NCBI GenBank assembly: GCA_907164885.2
Contig: OU015498.1
Span: 93,136,233-93,200,232 of the forward strand
Length of the DNA stretch: 64,000 nucleotides
From: Dolomedes plantarius
Lineage: Eukaryota > Arthropoda > Arachnida > Araneae > Dolomedidae
Reading direction: 5' to 3'
Shown: positions 32,850 through 46,000 of the stretch, one piece after another
Layout: every line of letters begins with the position of its first letter
How positions within the stretch are numbered: the stretch's first letter is position 1
Translations under genes and position numbers: made by a program
The notes under the pieces: model-generated
Seen by the model: only the letters and a program-made list of their open reading frames with translations
Told to the model about the DNA's origin: nothing
Database searches by the model: none

Positions 32850-34742
32850 TATTTTTACCCCAAAATGGGTGGATCAAGTAAATGACAACGGAACTATAAT
32901 TTTAATACTGAATGGGAAGATTTATATTGCTTCGTCAATTTAAAAGACAAATGTATTTGTCTGTTGTGTGGAAATAGCGTCGCAGTGTCGAAAAAACATA
33001 ATTATGAACGTCATTTCCTGACAATTCATGCTACTTTTAATACGAACTATCCAATTAAATCTGAAATAAGAAAGAAGAAAATAGATCAGCTAAAATCGAG
33101 TCTGTCCGCTCATTAATCAGTTTTCACTAGGCCTCTGTTAAGATCTAAAAATACCACTATTACTTCTTTAAAAATTTCTCACATACTCGCAAAGAAGAAA
33201 AAGCCTTTTCAGGATGGTGAGTTCTTAAAAGAAGCATTTCTTACTGGCGCCGATTGCTTATTTGAAGGATTTTCCAACAAACGTGAGATCATGTTAGCAA
33301 TACAAGACTTATAGTTGTCAGATAACACCGTTGCAAGAAGAATACAAGTAATTTCTAAGGACATGCAAACTCAGTCAAAGAGTGACTTGGAAATATGTGA
33401 GTGGTTCTCACTACAATTTGACGAGTCTACAGACATATCAGGCACAGCACAGTTAGCAGTCATGGTGAGAATAGCATTTAGTGATTTTACTGTAAAAGAT
33501 CTACTAAAAATATTACCCATGAAAGGACGAACAAAAGGTGAGTATATCTATAAAATATTTATAACATATGCAAAGTCAATAGATATGCCTCTCCAGAAGC
33601 TGTCTGCGATAACCACTAATGGGGCACCAGCAATGGTTAGTAATGTCAATGGATGTATTGCCCTCTGCATAAAAAAAGAATCATTTTCAAATTTTGTGGT
33701 AGAATACTACCCTTCGTCACGTCATGAAAATAATTACAAAAATAGTCAACTTAATTCACGCAGCTCCTTTGCAACACTTCCTTTTTAAGGCCCTATTAGG
33801 AAATCCTGAAGATCCTGATCTCATTCTGCATACTGAAGTACGTTGGCTCAGTAAAGGCAAAGTTCTTGTTAGATTTGTAGATTTAATTGAAGAAATAAAA
33901 TATTATCTCAGTGCTAAAAATCAAAATTTTTTTTTAATTGACAGACCCTCGTTGACCCTCGATTTGGCTTTTTTAACAGATATAATAGAAAAACTGAATT
34001 GAACTTAGAGCTGCAGGGATAGGACAAACATATAGCTACAATGATAGGGTCTATAAACTCATTTAAAGCTAAACTGGCTTTGTAGACATCACATTTGAAG
34101 AGGAAGTCCCTTGTACATTTTCCAAATATGAAAAAAATGATAGGCGACGGGGAAACTGACTTATGAACATTTGTTATCAATCTTTAATTACTTCAAGACC
34201 AGTTTGAAAAGAGCTTTCAACAGTTTAATATCATCGAGCCAATGGTCACCTTTTTTGTTAATCCTTTTACATACCAAGTAAATGTAACCGAAGTAGCTGA
34301 CATGCCACTCCATGTGTGCATAAGTATATTTCAGAGCTTGTTCAAGTAAGGACAGAAGAACTAGAGATGGAAATTTTGCATCTTCAGAACGACATCGTCC
34401 TAAAATCCATTGTATGATTGGCCATTGTTACGAAGCAATGGCCAATGAAATGCAGTGCCGAAAATCACATTGCTTTTGAGATTTATATTTTTTTATAAAG
34501 AATTTTACTACTTTGTAGATTTTGTATGCATTGTTTAGTAATCATTTATTTTACACAAGAATATTAACAATAATTTTTATATGTTAAATTATATTTTTGG
34601 AATTAAATGTTTTTCGTACATTATGTGTATGTATTATTAACTATGTTCAACTATAAATTCACCTTGAAAAAATAAATGGTGCCCGCCGTCCGACCGGTAT
34701 TATAGAATGTGCTCTTAGGTACAAAAAGGTTGGGGACCCCTG
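32850..34742 (+). mobile_element. hAT element (BED-finger type), 3' end with TIR
   Basis: The right end, read reversed, is CAGGGGTCCCCAACCTTTTT, a classic hAT terminus. The left TIR was not found, so the 5' side is probably truncated. The element follows the DD82E transposase gene by about 200 bp. Confidence 0.7.
32901..34470 (+). pseudogene. BED-finger hAT transposase (GTF2IRD2/ZBED-like), broken
   Basis: A BED-type finger CLLCGNSVAVSKKHNYERHF followed by HxxxxH is at about 32950-33030, with in-frame stops at about 33112 and 33312. The RNase-H-like core follows at 33315-33788 (WFSLQFDESTDISGTAQLAV, the first catalytic Asp region), and then a frameshift into 33724-34002 (DLILHTEVRWLSKGKVLVR). 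The remainder to 34470 is fragmentary. The order and motifs are those of the hAT proteins related to vertebrate GTF2IRD2, ZBED5 and FAM200. Confidence 0.8.
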
Positions 34743-35928
34743 ATCTATACATTACTTCCAGAATTGGGACTTAGATTTAAAAATAATTTTAATACCAATT
34801 TTATAATAAATGATATGAAAAACAATAGAGATAAAATGTTTTGAATATTGTAATTTTCTCAAAACGGATGTTAATATTTTATAATGTTACTCTATAAAAT
34901 TACAACTTTGAACATTCTAATACAAGTAAAATGCATTTAATAGATTTAACAATTACATATCGTAAGAAAACAATCTGCTTACCTTACATAATACTTTCTA
35001 AATAATGTAAGAACTGTTGTTCCGTGAAAGTAATAATGTTGAATTGTTATAGAAATGTTATGCAACAAAATTTAAATTAGGAATAAATTCAGTTGCACGT
35101 GATTTAAATCAGTTTGCCAAACGTTACCTTTTTCTTTTTAAAACAAAAAGCATTATTTACTCTTGAAAAATTGTCCTGAAGCTGTCACATTCAACGGGCT
35201 TTATGATATTATTTGAAGAATAAACGACGTCATTCTGAAAAACCATATCAGGCAGTCTTTCGCATTTGCCCCTTTTTAAAGTATGAGCAGACGATCTATA
35301 CATGTTGTTTGTTTATAGATTTACCCAAGTCATTTTACATAGATCTAAGCGCATGCACGAAAGAATAAGAAAAAGATTAAAACGACTGTCTGTACCTAGT
35401 AGTATTTAGATTATTACTTTAAAAAGTCACTCAAAGCATTACAAGTGATAACCAATAATAATAATAATAATAATAATAAAAACACCCAGTGGTACGATAA
35501 AAACTCTTAATTAATAAAAGAAGAGCCATCTTCGGTTTGTAATACAACTTGAATTGTCTGGAAATGTAGTTGCACAGCTTCTGAAAAGTGTTCAATGGAA
35601 TATTTAATAGAATCTACCATTCACTCAAATCCTTGAATTTCTTTAAAGATACTTGACAAAGGTACCTGCTCTGTCTGTGTTTTTCGAAATAGGTAAGAGA
35701 GAATTAAAATGCTTGGTGATTATTCTGGTCAAAGGAAATGTTTTATTTCTTCTTCATATTTCGAAAGCTAAGTTTGGAGAGCTCAAGCTGCAAGAAAGGA
35801 GCAATATTACTTTGGATGGAATAGTTGTGTTTAAAAGGTTTATGAAGTTATCAAAACGGGGAGCTATTGTTTTTTTTTTTTTATTACTTCGAGGAATTAG
35901 TCGGAAAGACCATTTCCCTGCGTGCGGC
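34743..35928. other. Intergenic, no gene seen
   Basis: AT-rich with an (ATA)n run at 35452-35480. The frames at 35653-35970 and 35754-35963 have no recognisable domain. Confidence 0.45.
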
Positions 35929-36640
35929 TCAATACAAACTAGCCTTAGAATAATAGTTGTCAAGAATTAAAACTTTAGAACTAATGTTGGCTAAAGAAGC
36001 ACAAACTGTCAAATGTCTAAAATCCATAGTCTCTCCATTTGAACACAAGGGACAGTCAGGGGTATCCCTCACACCAATTCGGTGGAGGTGTCCTTGTAAA
36101 TAGTCATGTCCATTAAGAGTTCTAAAATTTGCAGCAAAGGTTTGTCTGGGGAGATTCATTGGAACTGGATTCTCTAAAAGAATTTTCCATCTCTTTCCCT
36201 TAGCGTCTTTTTTTCGAGTTTCACATACATAGTTCTTTGTTGCTGTTGTAATTGCGGAAAAAGCATGGCTGCAAGTTAAATTGATAGTAGGCTGTGGCAG
36301 GCTGCAGCCTTGTTTAGCTAGAGAGTCTGCCCTTTCATTACCTGGAATATCACAGTGACTGGGTATCCACTGAAATGTAAGGGCCTGTTCACATAGGAGT
36401 CCATGCGTTGCGTGAAGGAAAAGATGACGTTAAGACGAAAATAAACCAATCATATGCCTCCAAACGATTAGCAATGAAATTTTTAGCGCCTATGATTGGT
36501 TTATTTTCGTCTCAATGAAATCTTTTCCTTAACGCAACGCAACGCAACGGACTCCTATGTGAACGGGCCCTAATTGTCCAACCAGCACTGCTAAGCAGGT
36601 TTATTTTTTGTTTTGTCTCCTCTACCCTTCTTGGATTGTA
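35929..36640 (-). pseudogene. Non-LTR retrotransposon ORF2 3' part (RNase H and C-terminal knuckle)
   Basis: Read from 36640 down, skipping the MITE at 36381-36570, the frame encodes the end of an RNase H domain (FQWIPSHCDIPGNERADSLA, with the His/Asp motif of the active site). A linker follows, then the C-terminal region with RTLNGHDYLQGHLHRIGV and a CPLC...HLTVC knuckle, ending at 35929. This layout is found in Jockey/R1-type LINEs. It is a short remnant; the reverse transcriptase is missing. Confidence 0.75.
36381..36570. mobile_element. Harbinger-type MITE (190 bp), TAA target
   Basis: The TIRs GGGCCTGTTCACATAGGAGT and (reversed right) GGGCCCGTTCACATAGGAGT extend through the GCGTTGCGT repeats. 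TAA lies directly on both sides (36378-36380 and 36571-36573). TWA duplications with GGGCC ends are typical of PIF/Harbinger MITEs. It interrupts the LINE RNase H frame, which resumes after one TAA copy is removed. Confidence 0.85.
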
Positions 36641-36987
36641 TAAAGTTTGTCACTTAGTGTTTGTTAATTATTGTGGAGCTCTTGTGAAAATATAAATTAA
36701 AAAATTCCGTGTTTTGTTCTCCTTTGTAGCAACCTATTTTGAAACTTAACAAATCTAGAGCTTGAGTAGTTTGCTCTCAAACTGATTGTATTTCAATTTG
36801 GCAACACCGCTTCTCAGAGCTATTTAAATAATTTTTTTCACTGTAAACAATCATTTTTATTTATGCACTTGTTAATTTCAATGCATTCCTTATAAATTAT
36901 AATCTGGTTTTTTCTTCACAGCATGAAATAAAAGACAGCTTTATTTAATTATTAATATATAGTTTCGCGCGAATAAACAAATCAAAT

Positions 36988-37074
36988 ATGTTATCAACTT
37001 TTAATACCAGTTTGTTTTGGATGGTTACATGCTGTGGTGTATTGGGAGCTTTTATACCTGTGCTTGTTAAGATG
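36988..37074 (+). CDS. GET1: GET1 exon 1
   Basis: Start ATG and 29 codons, ending FIPVLVKM before GTAAAT. Contains the first membrane segment (SLFWMVTCCGVLGAFIPVLV). The 5' flank (about 36640-36960) is the likely promoter/UTR region; the sequence around the ATG (AAATATGTTA) has the A at -3. The open frame continuing to 37203 past the donor is intronic. Confidence 0.85.
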
Positions 37075-40000
37075 GTAAATCACACCTTTCTTTCTCTGTT
37101 AATATGTTTACAAAATATTATAATCATAGCTGGTAAAGTAACAACTAGTTATCAAAGTTATGTTTTAAGGCCTATAATTATTTCAGAAGTAGTTGATTGG
37201 TAATTTATTGATATATCTTTATTTCACTTTAATAAAATTGTTTACTCCATGTGTGCATAAGTATATTATTAGAGTTATCTTACGTTAATTTTGAAGGTTT
37301 TTTTTAAAAATCCCTATTGTTTTATCCATATTCTGTACCATTTGTATTAAGACCTCTTAATATGAATGATTTCAGTTTTGTTTTTCGTTATCTTGTTTAA
37401 ATTTATTCGTTTTACATGGATAGCTTTTATTTTTTCAACTTAACATCAGGATTTTTATTCCTTTAGTTTTGTGCCTTTATGGATGGAAAAACCATATTTA
37501 GACTGATATTTACTTTTTTCTGCATATTAATTTGATTATAATTATTTTGATAATATAAATGATTTCTTTTTTACTTTTTGAATAATTTAAATTGTACATT
37601 TTGTATAATCATATATTGCACCATCTACTCTCAATATCAGCTGTTACTTGTTTGTGTAATGTTTCATTAAATTGTTATAACTTCCATGAGAGAAGGATAA
37701 GTTCTCTGCAATATATGCTTGTATTAGGTTTCGAATGCCTTACATGTACTTTATCTAAGATATCAGAATATGATATAAATCTCTGCTATTTAACTATTAT
37801 TAATACTCATGCATTGCATTTATCATTTGATTTATATTATTGTTTACTATGTAACAGAGGGCAGAATTTATCTTAATTGGTAATTTTGTAAGGTCTAACC
37901 AGATTAGATACAAATTATGTAATGAAAAGGCACAGATTAGAAACTATTGACTGAGTATCAGAACCTCTGTGTCACTATCACTGACTTTTACTTGGGTAGT
38001 TAAAATAGGAATTATGCTACCATATTATTTTAAATGTTATAGTCAGAAATGTAGTTATAAAATATAGAAAGGCACATGCATATTTATAAATATCTTCAAG
38101 ATTTAGGTACATATTAAACACTATGCCTTTAAGAAATTGTTTCTAGATTTAAAAAAAAAAAATATGAAATCTTATAGAAAATATATAGGGGATATTGAAT
38201 CTAGTTAATTAGAACTTTTATTCTATTATCTGTCAATAAAAAATCTCTTTAAAATCTTTTTTTCTTTTTTCTTCTGCACTATTCCTAGACACAACATCAA
38301 TTACTTTAAAAGGCTGTACTTAAAGCTGAAATATTTTGATGTCCCTCATTCTTGTTTTAAAATAAGGTCAGGTGGGATTATTATGAACAGTATGAATGTG
38401 ATCAAAATATTTTAACTTATAAGAAATATGATTTCGTTAAAAACTAAAGTAACTATCAATAACAGTTATTTTAACCTTTCTTATTATGTTGTATATAAAA
38501 AAATTGATAAAATATCAATAAAGAGCTCTAAAATGCAATTTACAATTACCCTGACAACATAGGGATAATTGTAAACAAGCTTTTCTTTAAATTTTAAATA
38601 AGATACACATACAAAAATGGAGGTTATTGTAAATGAGCTTACAATGTATTGCTTCATGTTGTGTTTTAAAACTCGTCTCCATGCTTACAATTACAATTTT
38701 AAATGATAATGTAAGATGGTGCTGTAAGAAGTAATAGTACCAGTCATTTCCTGGAACACCATCTTTAAATAGTACTGAGATTGTTTTCTGAACATATTTA
38801 GCAATATTAACAATATCATATTTATGACAATATTAATAATAATATATTTATTGCATGGGTAACCCATTGAAGCTGTAGCTTTAGTGAAATTCACCACCCA
38901 TGTCTACTTTATCTATCTAAGTCTATCATTACGTCTCAGGTAGGTTGGTTCACTATCTTCACCAAGTCTACTTCATCTTGATGCGATAATGCTGTAGGCC
39001 AGCTAGTGCTTAATCTATTAATAGAAGTTTTTTATCTTTTATTTGTTGAAAGATAACACTTCTAAGCCCTCCATAACTTTCCTGGGCTTATAAAGGGCAG
39101 TTTTATTTTCTACATTTATGGCTGCTCTTATTACATCCTCTTCAGACTAAGATGGTCCATATCAGGGGATGTCTATTGTTTTGGTCCAGGAGCCACTTTG
39201 TGTAAGCGGAGGGCCGCATCTTTTAAAATTATTGCATTTATTAGTTAACTTTGCATTTCAGGAAAGGTATAAATTGTATCATAAAAATAAATAAAATATT
39301 GGCAGTTTTTCTGGCTATTTTGGAGTTTTGGGCTGCCTTTGGCAGTTTTTCTGACTGTCCATATTTTTCTGGGTGTCTTGGCGGGCCACTAAAATATCTG
39401 TAGTGGGCTGCATGGGGCCTGCAGGCCGCTATTTGCCCATCCCTGGTCCAGATAATCAAAAATCACTTTCAAACTTTTTTTCCTTGTCTGGAAAAGGTCT
39501 GATATGCTATTTTGTGTGCAAATATGACAATCTTTTGCATTATTTGTACTTTGTTTCTAATCTCATCCTTTTGTTATGCACTTATAACCTACGTAATTGA
39601 TAGTCTTACCATGGATAGTCTAGAGCAGAGCTCCACAACCTTTTATCTTCCACGGCACAACAACAGTGTTTCGATAATTCCGCGGCATACCACAAGAAAA
39701 AGCTTACAAATACGTAAATTACAGTAAATATATATATATATATATGTTTTTATTAGATAAAAAACACAATAAAACAGCTCTATATATCAAGATAATTATA
39801 ATCATTTAAGTTTTATATAAATCCTTTTGAATTGTATACCAACACAAGAACAAAAATATAAAGTTATAGTTTACAAGTAAAAAAATTTTCTCTTTAAATT
39901 TTTATATTAAAATTTGTTTTTTGGTCTTTACTTAAGCATAATAAATCAAAGGTAATTCAAACGTAACTAATTTATCAATGATATATTTGAGCTTGTTTTG

Positions 40001-43000
40001 ATGAACATATGTACGTTTTATATTGGTCTCTATAATAGAAAGATCTACTCGAAGTTCATGGTCAAGACCCTTTAAACATGATCGTTTGTCATTTTTAACT
40101 AGAACCAGTGTCGAAACACTTTGTTCGCATAAGTATGTCATAGAAAAAGGGAGCAAAATTGCAATGGCCTTGTCAGAAATTTGTGGATATTCTTTCTTAA
40201 TTGAAATCCAGAAAGAGGACGCTCGAACATACAATGTATGGTAACAACATGTTTTTGTTTTCTGTATAATTTCGACCCAGAGAAATTACATCTTAGCAAA
40301 AAGTTAGAGAAATATTTTACTTAGAAAAATTTCTAACTAATGCAGTGGTTATTTTTTTTTATTATTATAATCGATAAAATCACCGCGGCACAGTCAAGAT
40401 CATCTCGTGGCACACTAGTGTGCCACGGCACGGCAGTTGCAGAGCACTGGTCTAGAGTTCAGTGTTCATGCTAACTCTCATGCTGGTTATCATATAAAGT
40501 CCAGTTATATTTTGTATTGTGAGTTTCTTCTATAGTAGATATTCAATACCAGCAAAGTTTAATATTATTTAAATTGCTTATTTATTTTTATTCGACAAGG
40601 CTTAGAATTTTAAAAGTTGCTATATTTTTCAGAGAGCTTAAGTAAACAGTTTAAAACATCTAAAAATGTAATGAAAAGGAAATCAGCTATTAAAGAATGT
40701 AGAATTTTAATATATTTTTCTATTATCTTCATTTTACAAAATATGTTTTTTTCCCGTGATATTTATTTATTTTAATTGACTTTTTTAAAATATTTTGGTA
40801 ATTTGTATGAATATTTTGTTATAGTTTTTACAAGTTATTACCAGAGAAACTGAGATGGAAGCTAATCTCCGTAGACAAGTTTGTGACTTAAAAGCTGAAT
40901 TGGGAAGTATTAGCATGGTAGATGAATTTGCAAAATATGCAAAAATAAAAAGAAAAGTCAATAAAGTGACAGATGAGTTGTCTCATCAATGTGAGTTATC
41001 TTTTTTCTAATAGTTGATATTAGAATTGCACTGTTTTGCCTGTATAACTTACTGCAGTTATTATGCAGCTTAAAGAGTTTTTATTTGGTTCTATTATGCA
41101 CTGTGTTAAAAAGGAAGTTCTATATGCTTTAGCTTAAACAGCAGGCAAGAACCCTAAGTAAAGTGTCCAAAGTTATTTATTGTTTATCTCTTTATGTGTA
41201 TGCCATTATAAAAAAAAACAGAAAAAAAAACTCAGAAATAAATCAGAATTAAAAGTTAATATAAATGTTGGAGTCTTTCATGTTTGAAAATTATGCCAAA
41301 TATATGAAAGCTAATAATCTGATTATTATTCTTCATATGCAGTAACCACCGCTTATAGTGATCAGCGGTTATAAGAATCAACCGTTTATAAGAATCAATA
41401 TCGCAAAAACAAAAACAAATGTATTATTTCCATGTTAAAATTTTTGCATTAAAGAATCAACCAACCGGTTTTAAGAATCAGTTTACACTCTTCGCTTTCC
41501 TTTCATTTTTCCAAAAAAAGCCATTTAAACCCTCAAAAGGCACGAAGTTCTTTCTTTTTTTTAAAAAAGAAAGATTGATAAGATGGGATGGAATATAGTC
41601 ATAAAATTCATCCCTTTCTTTGTTTGAAGTAACATAATAGTTTCCCCTTAAACGCTTTACCACAACATTGTCCTATTAGCTTGACCAGGGGGCATCTTTA
41701 CCCGTCCGAGTCCGATTTCACTTTTCTCCACTGACAAACAAAAATAGGGACTCTTTTTTTACCACCTCCCACATCCTGGTTGTGGCTTCCTGGACCCTGA
41801 AACACATAAATCTTCAGCGAAGTGTCCACTATCATTCAGGCAAACGTGACATTAGTAGATTCAGCACGTTATCAAACCGAGAAACGTAAGCTAGAAGGTG
41901 AATCTTTTGTCTGAGACAATTAGTATTGAAAAGAGGTATAAACAGCCTCCTGAAAACTGAATTACGTCAAACTACCATAGAAAACTTTTTCTTGCTCCCT
42001 TCCTGTAGTTGAAATGTTAAAACTGTTCAGCAGGTATGTTGTAACTTGTAACAAATATTGTTTTTTTCTTCTCTTACTATAATCATGTGTATCTACTAAT
42101 AGGTCTAAAAATGAAGCTGTATTTTTAAAATTATAAAACAAAAATTTAATAAAAGATAATTAATGTAAATTAAAGAGTATTTTATGGTAAATTATCTAAT
42201 ATATGTACATATAGGTGTGTGTGTGCCTGGCCAAAAGCCTAAATTTCGGCTATAAGAATTAACCACTTATAAGAATCAAAAACAGTAATAACAAACATGA
42301 TTCTTATAAGCGGAAATCACTGTACTTGGATCTTTTTTTTCCTTCGTTGGAATCTTCCATCCTTAATGTACTTATATTCAAGAAAGAAAAAAAATCAGAA
42401 TTAAAGATCAATACAAATGTAGGAGACTGTGATGTTTGAAAATTATCCCAAATGATATGAAGGTAAATAATCTAATGTTCACTTTATGTAAATTACTCTT
42501 TAGCTGTACTCGTTAATAAGATCTCTCTTATTACGATAAACTTTGAAAAGGCAGTAAATTCATAAAAAAGGCATTTTTTTTTAAAACAGTGATTTTTTGT
42601 ATCAATTCTTCCATCTGGTATTTTTTTAATTCAAAATTTAGTTGCGATTTAGAAGTTAGGGAAATTCTAAGAATTTCATACATTGCAAGAATTTTTTAGC
42701 ATTGTTTTTTCTTTTTAGTAGTTTTATTAGCTTTTTATAGATTGATTTCTAGGGAATTTGATTAAATTTCAATCAGTTGAGTAAATACATTTCATAAAAA
42801 AGTAATTTAACTTTTGTTCTTTTGATTAGTAATGCTAAATATTTCAAACCAACATTTTTAATACCAACTTGATAATTTTAATCTAAAATGTAAATTATAT
42901 TGCATATTATAGTAACTATTGGGTAAAAAATTACTTTGTATTTTATCATTTCAGTAAAAGTGTTATGTATTATTTACTGTCTTGATTTTTCTATTATTTC

Positions 43001-46000
43001 TGTTATTCTTTTCTGTCTTGCTTATAAAATATTGGAGAAGAATACCAGCATTTTGTTCTATGATTTCTCTCTTTTTTCTCTTCTTTTTGCTGTTTGAATG
43101 TTGTTTTCATACACTAATATATGAGGATATTATTGTATAGTAAAAATTGTTAACTCATAGTTCCTCATAATTATTTGGATTTGGTTCTAGACCATCCTTT
43201 TTTGTCAAAAATTTTAAGAAGCTCTGGTATATATGTATAGATTTTGCATTTTAAAATTAAAAAGTGATTTATTTATTTATTTGTTGATATTTTTCAGTTT
43301 TTTGGTAATGTTTTCTATGTTTTGATTCTGCTTATTTTTAGATTAGAATCTTTATGTAATATATATTCAAAATTTTTCCAGCTGATATACGAAGCACATA
43401 CACAATGAAAGTTCGCCTCTTTGTGACTGCTGCATTATATACATGCATGGTAAGGATTTTCATCAATATTTCATAAAATGAATGAGTGAAAATTAATTGA
43501 TGGATACCAAATACTGGGTTTCCTTGGTTGAATGATTGTATTTCATAGTCAATGTAGCAGGTTCCAAATTATTTTATAAGCATGTACAGTTTTACAACGG
43601 AAAGGTTACTGAGAACATGAAGAAAAATGGCATGTTACTACTGTTATGAAAGTAGACTAAAAAATCCTTCAAAATAGTTTTCAAGGGAATGCATTGAAAA
43701 AAAAATTCAAATGAATAAATATCGCTGATATGATTAACTATTTTATATTATTAACTTACTAGATCAAAAATATTAACTTATTTCATTATCTGTTGTCATA
43801 CTTACCCTTTTCTTTATGTAATGTCTTTTAAATGTTAGAATTGTTTCAACTCACTAAAATGGCTTCTTAGTTACAAGAGAAGATATTTGGATATATCTCA
43901 TTGAAATGGATATTGCTTTTAATGATAGTTTTAGATTAGTAATTGAAGTAGTGTTGACCTTCGAAATTTTTTCCAGTTTTGAAAAGAATTTCATAAAACT
44001 TTCCCAAGTCACAAAGATAAGATTTTTTATTTAAACAGCTTGTTGTGATATGAACATTAAAACACAGTGTTGAAAATTCATTGTAAAAACATTTGTTTGT
44101 AGAGAATTTTAAAAACTTTGCTGTCAAACATGATGACATAGCCCTGCAAGAAATGTATTTTTGGCTGGCATAAAATGGTCAAAGTAAATAGTTAAGTAAC
44201 AACTCCTAGAGAAGGTATCAAATGGTATAAAAAACTCGAGATTGAACTCATTCTTGGGTGAGTAGTGGTAAATGCATGGTTGGTGTACAGATGTACTTCA
44301 AATAAAAATTTAATATTCAAGCCTTTCAGAAACATTTAGTGGTAAAACTTCTAAATGATTTAACAAGAACTCAAAAACATGTTTCCTATGAGCATCAATT
44401 GTTTCAATCAATTTTTTGTTTCTGCTAAAGTACATCAACAATATACATAGAATGAATATAACTGGCGTCAAAAATTTTTGCAGAAAATGTGTACAATGCT
44501 ATGCTAAACTTCCCGAGCAACAGGGACATAGAATAGCTCAAAATAAATCTAAAATGTTTTGTTCACTCTGCAGCCAATGGACTGACTGCCTGCATTTGAA
44601 CTTTTTAAATTTATAACATAAATAAATCAAATATAATGATGCATTATTAAATTATATATGAAAACACTTTTCTTAAAGTCAGTTAAATTTAAATAGTTCA
44701 AAATTCTTGGTTTTAGTTTTTACTAATCTAAAATATTAATTTACCTAAAATCTAATATATTTATATTTGCCCCATAACCAACCTAACAAAACTTTCTTTT
44801 TATATGCACCTAGCATTATAAATATTGTGAGTTATACATACTTTTAACCATATGTACCCGTCATACATATATGAATGATGTGGATCTGCCAGAAACATTG
44901 ATATCATTTATATATAAATGATTAGCAATGATTTTTTTTTTCGGCATGTGGTATTGCATTCCTAGTGGCAGTAGTAGTAGTAGTAATGACTTTAGTGACT
45001 CTTGGGAATTCTTTTATAAAATTAAGAGAAGAATTTTTTTCTGTGGCCTGTGAAGTTATCAAAAAATTAGGGAAATATGTTTGAACAAAATGTTTTTCTT
45101 CATTAATTTGGCTCACTAATTATTTTTATCATTTGAATTTACTTGCTATTAGATCTATGCTTTTATAAGCTATATAGACATTTTTTAAATGAATCTGAGT
45201 CTTTTGCATAATCCCTAGCAATCTCTATTTCTCCTACAGATATTATTGTTAATAGTCATAACAAATTAGTTATATGCTTGTAAAGATTAAAATGATGAAC
45301 AATTGATAAAATATCAGAAAAGCATTTAAAAAATTTTTTTCAGCATTATAGCAGTTATTTATATTTAAAATATCATTTTGAGTCATCTATTACAGTTAAA
45401 TAGAATGTAATTTTCACATGTTCTTTCATTAAAGCATAATTGTTAATTTACTTCAATTTTATATATTTTATTTCATTTAAAAATTTCTTTTTTCCATAGA
45501 GTTTCACTATTATTTATCTTCATTGGTACTATAGTAAAGAACCTGTTGCCATTTTTCCTGAAGATTGGCTTTATCCGTTATCGTCCCTATTTTCATATCC
45601 CTCAGGAGTTCCAGGTATATATCTAAATATTTTTCTTTTTCAGTTCTACTTTTAACCGCACTCCTTATACATTTCTGTTTAATCTTTTTATCTATTTTTT
45701 TGGACTTTATTTTCTTTTTGTCTGTTGCACATGTTAACTTAACATTTTCTTCATTATTTTATGAACGTAATGCTTACTACTTAATGTTAAATAACTTTGC
45801 TTTATGGATTTTTGTAATTTTTTTATAGTTTCTAAAACTTTTATTCTGTTAATTTTGTTTTCATGAGAGTATAGTATAAAACTGTGCATTATTTATCTCC
45901 ACATATGAGAAATAACAATTTTTATAAAAACTGAAAAATACATATAGTTTTATTTTGTTATTTATATATAGTATGACTGTCTATAAACTTTGAAAGAAAT

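Noticed and set aside
35653..35970. 105-residue plus-strand frame
   Set aside because: No motif; includes a poly-T run read as Phe, and overlaps the LINE 3' end on the other strand.
45565..45828. Hydrophobic 87-residue frame overlapping GET1 exon 4
   Set aside because: Different phase from the exon; mostly intronic T-rich sequence.
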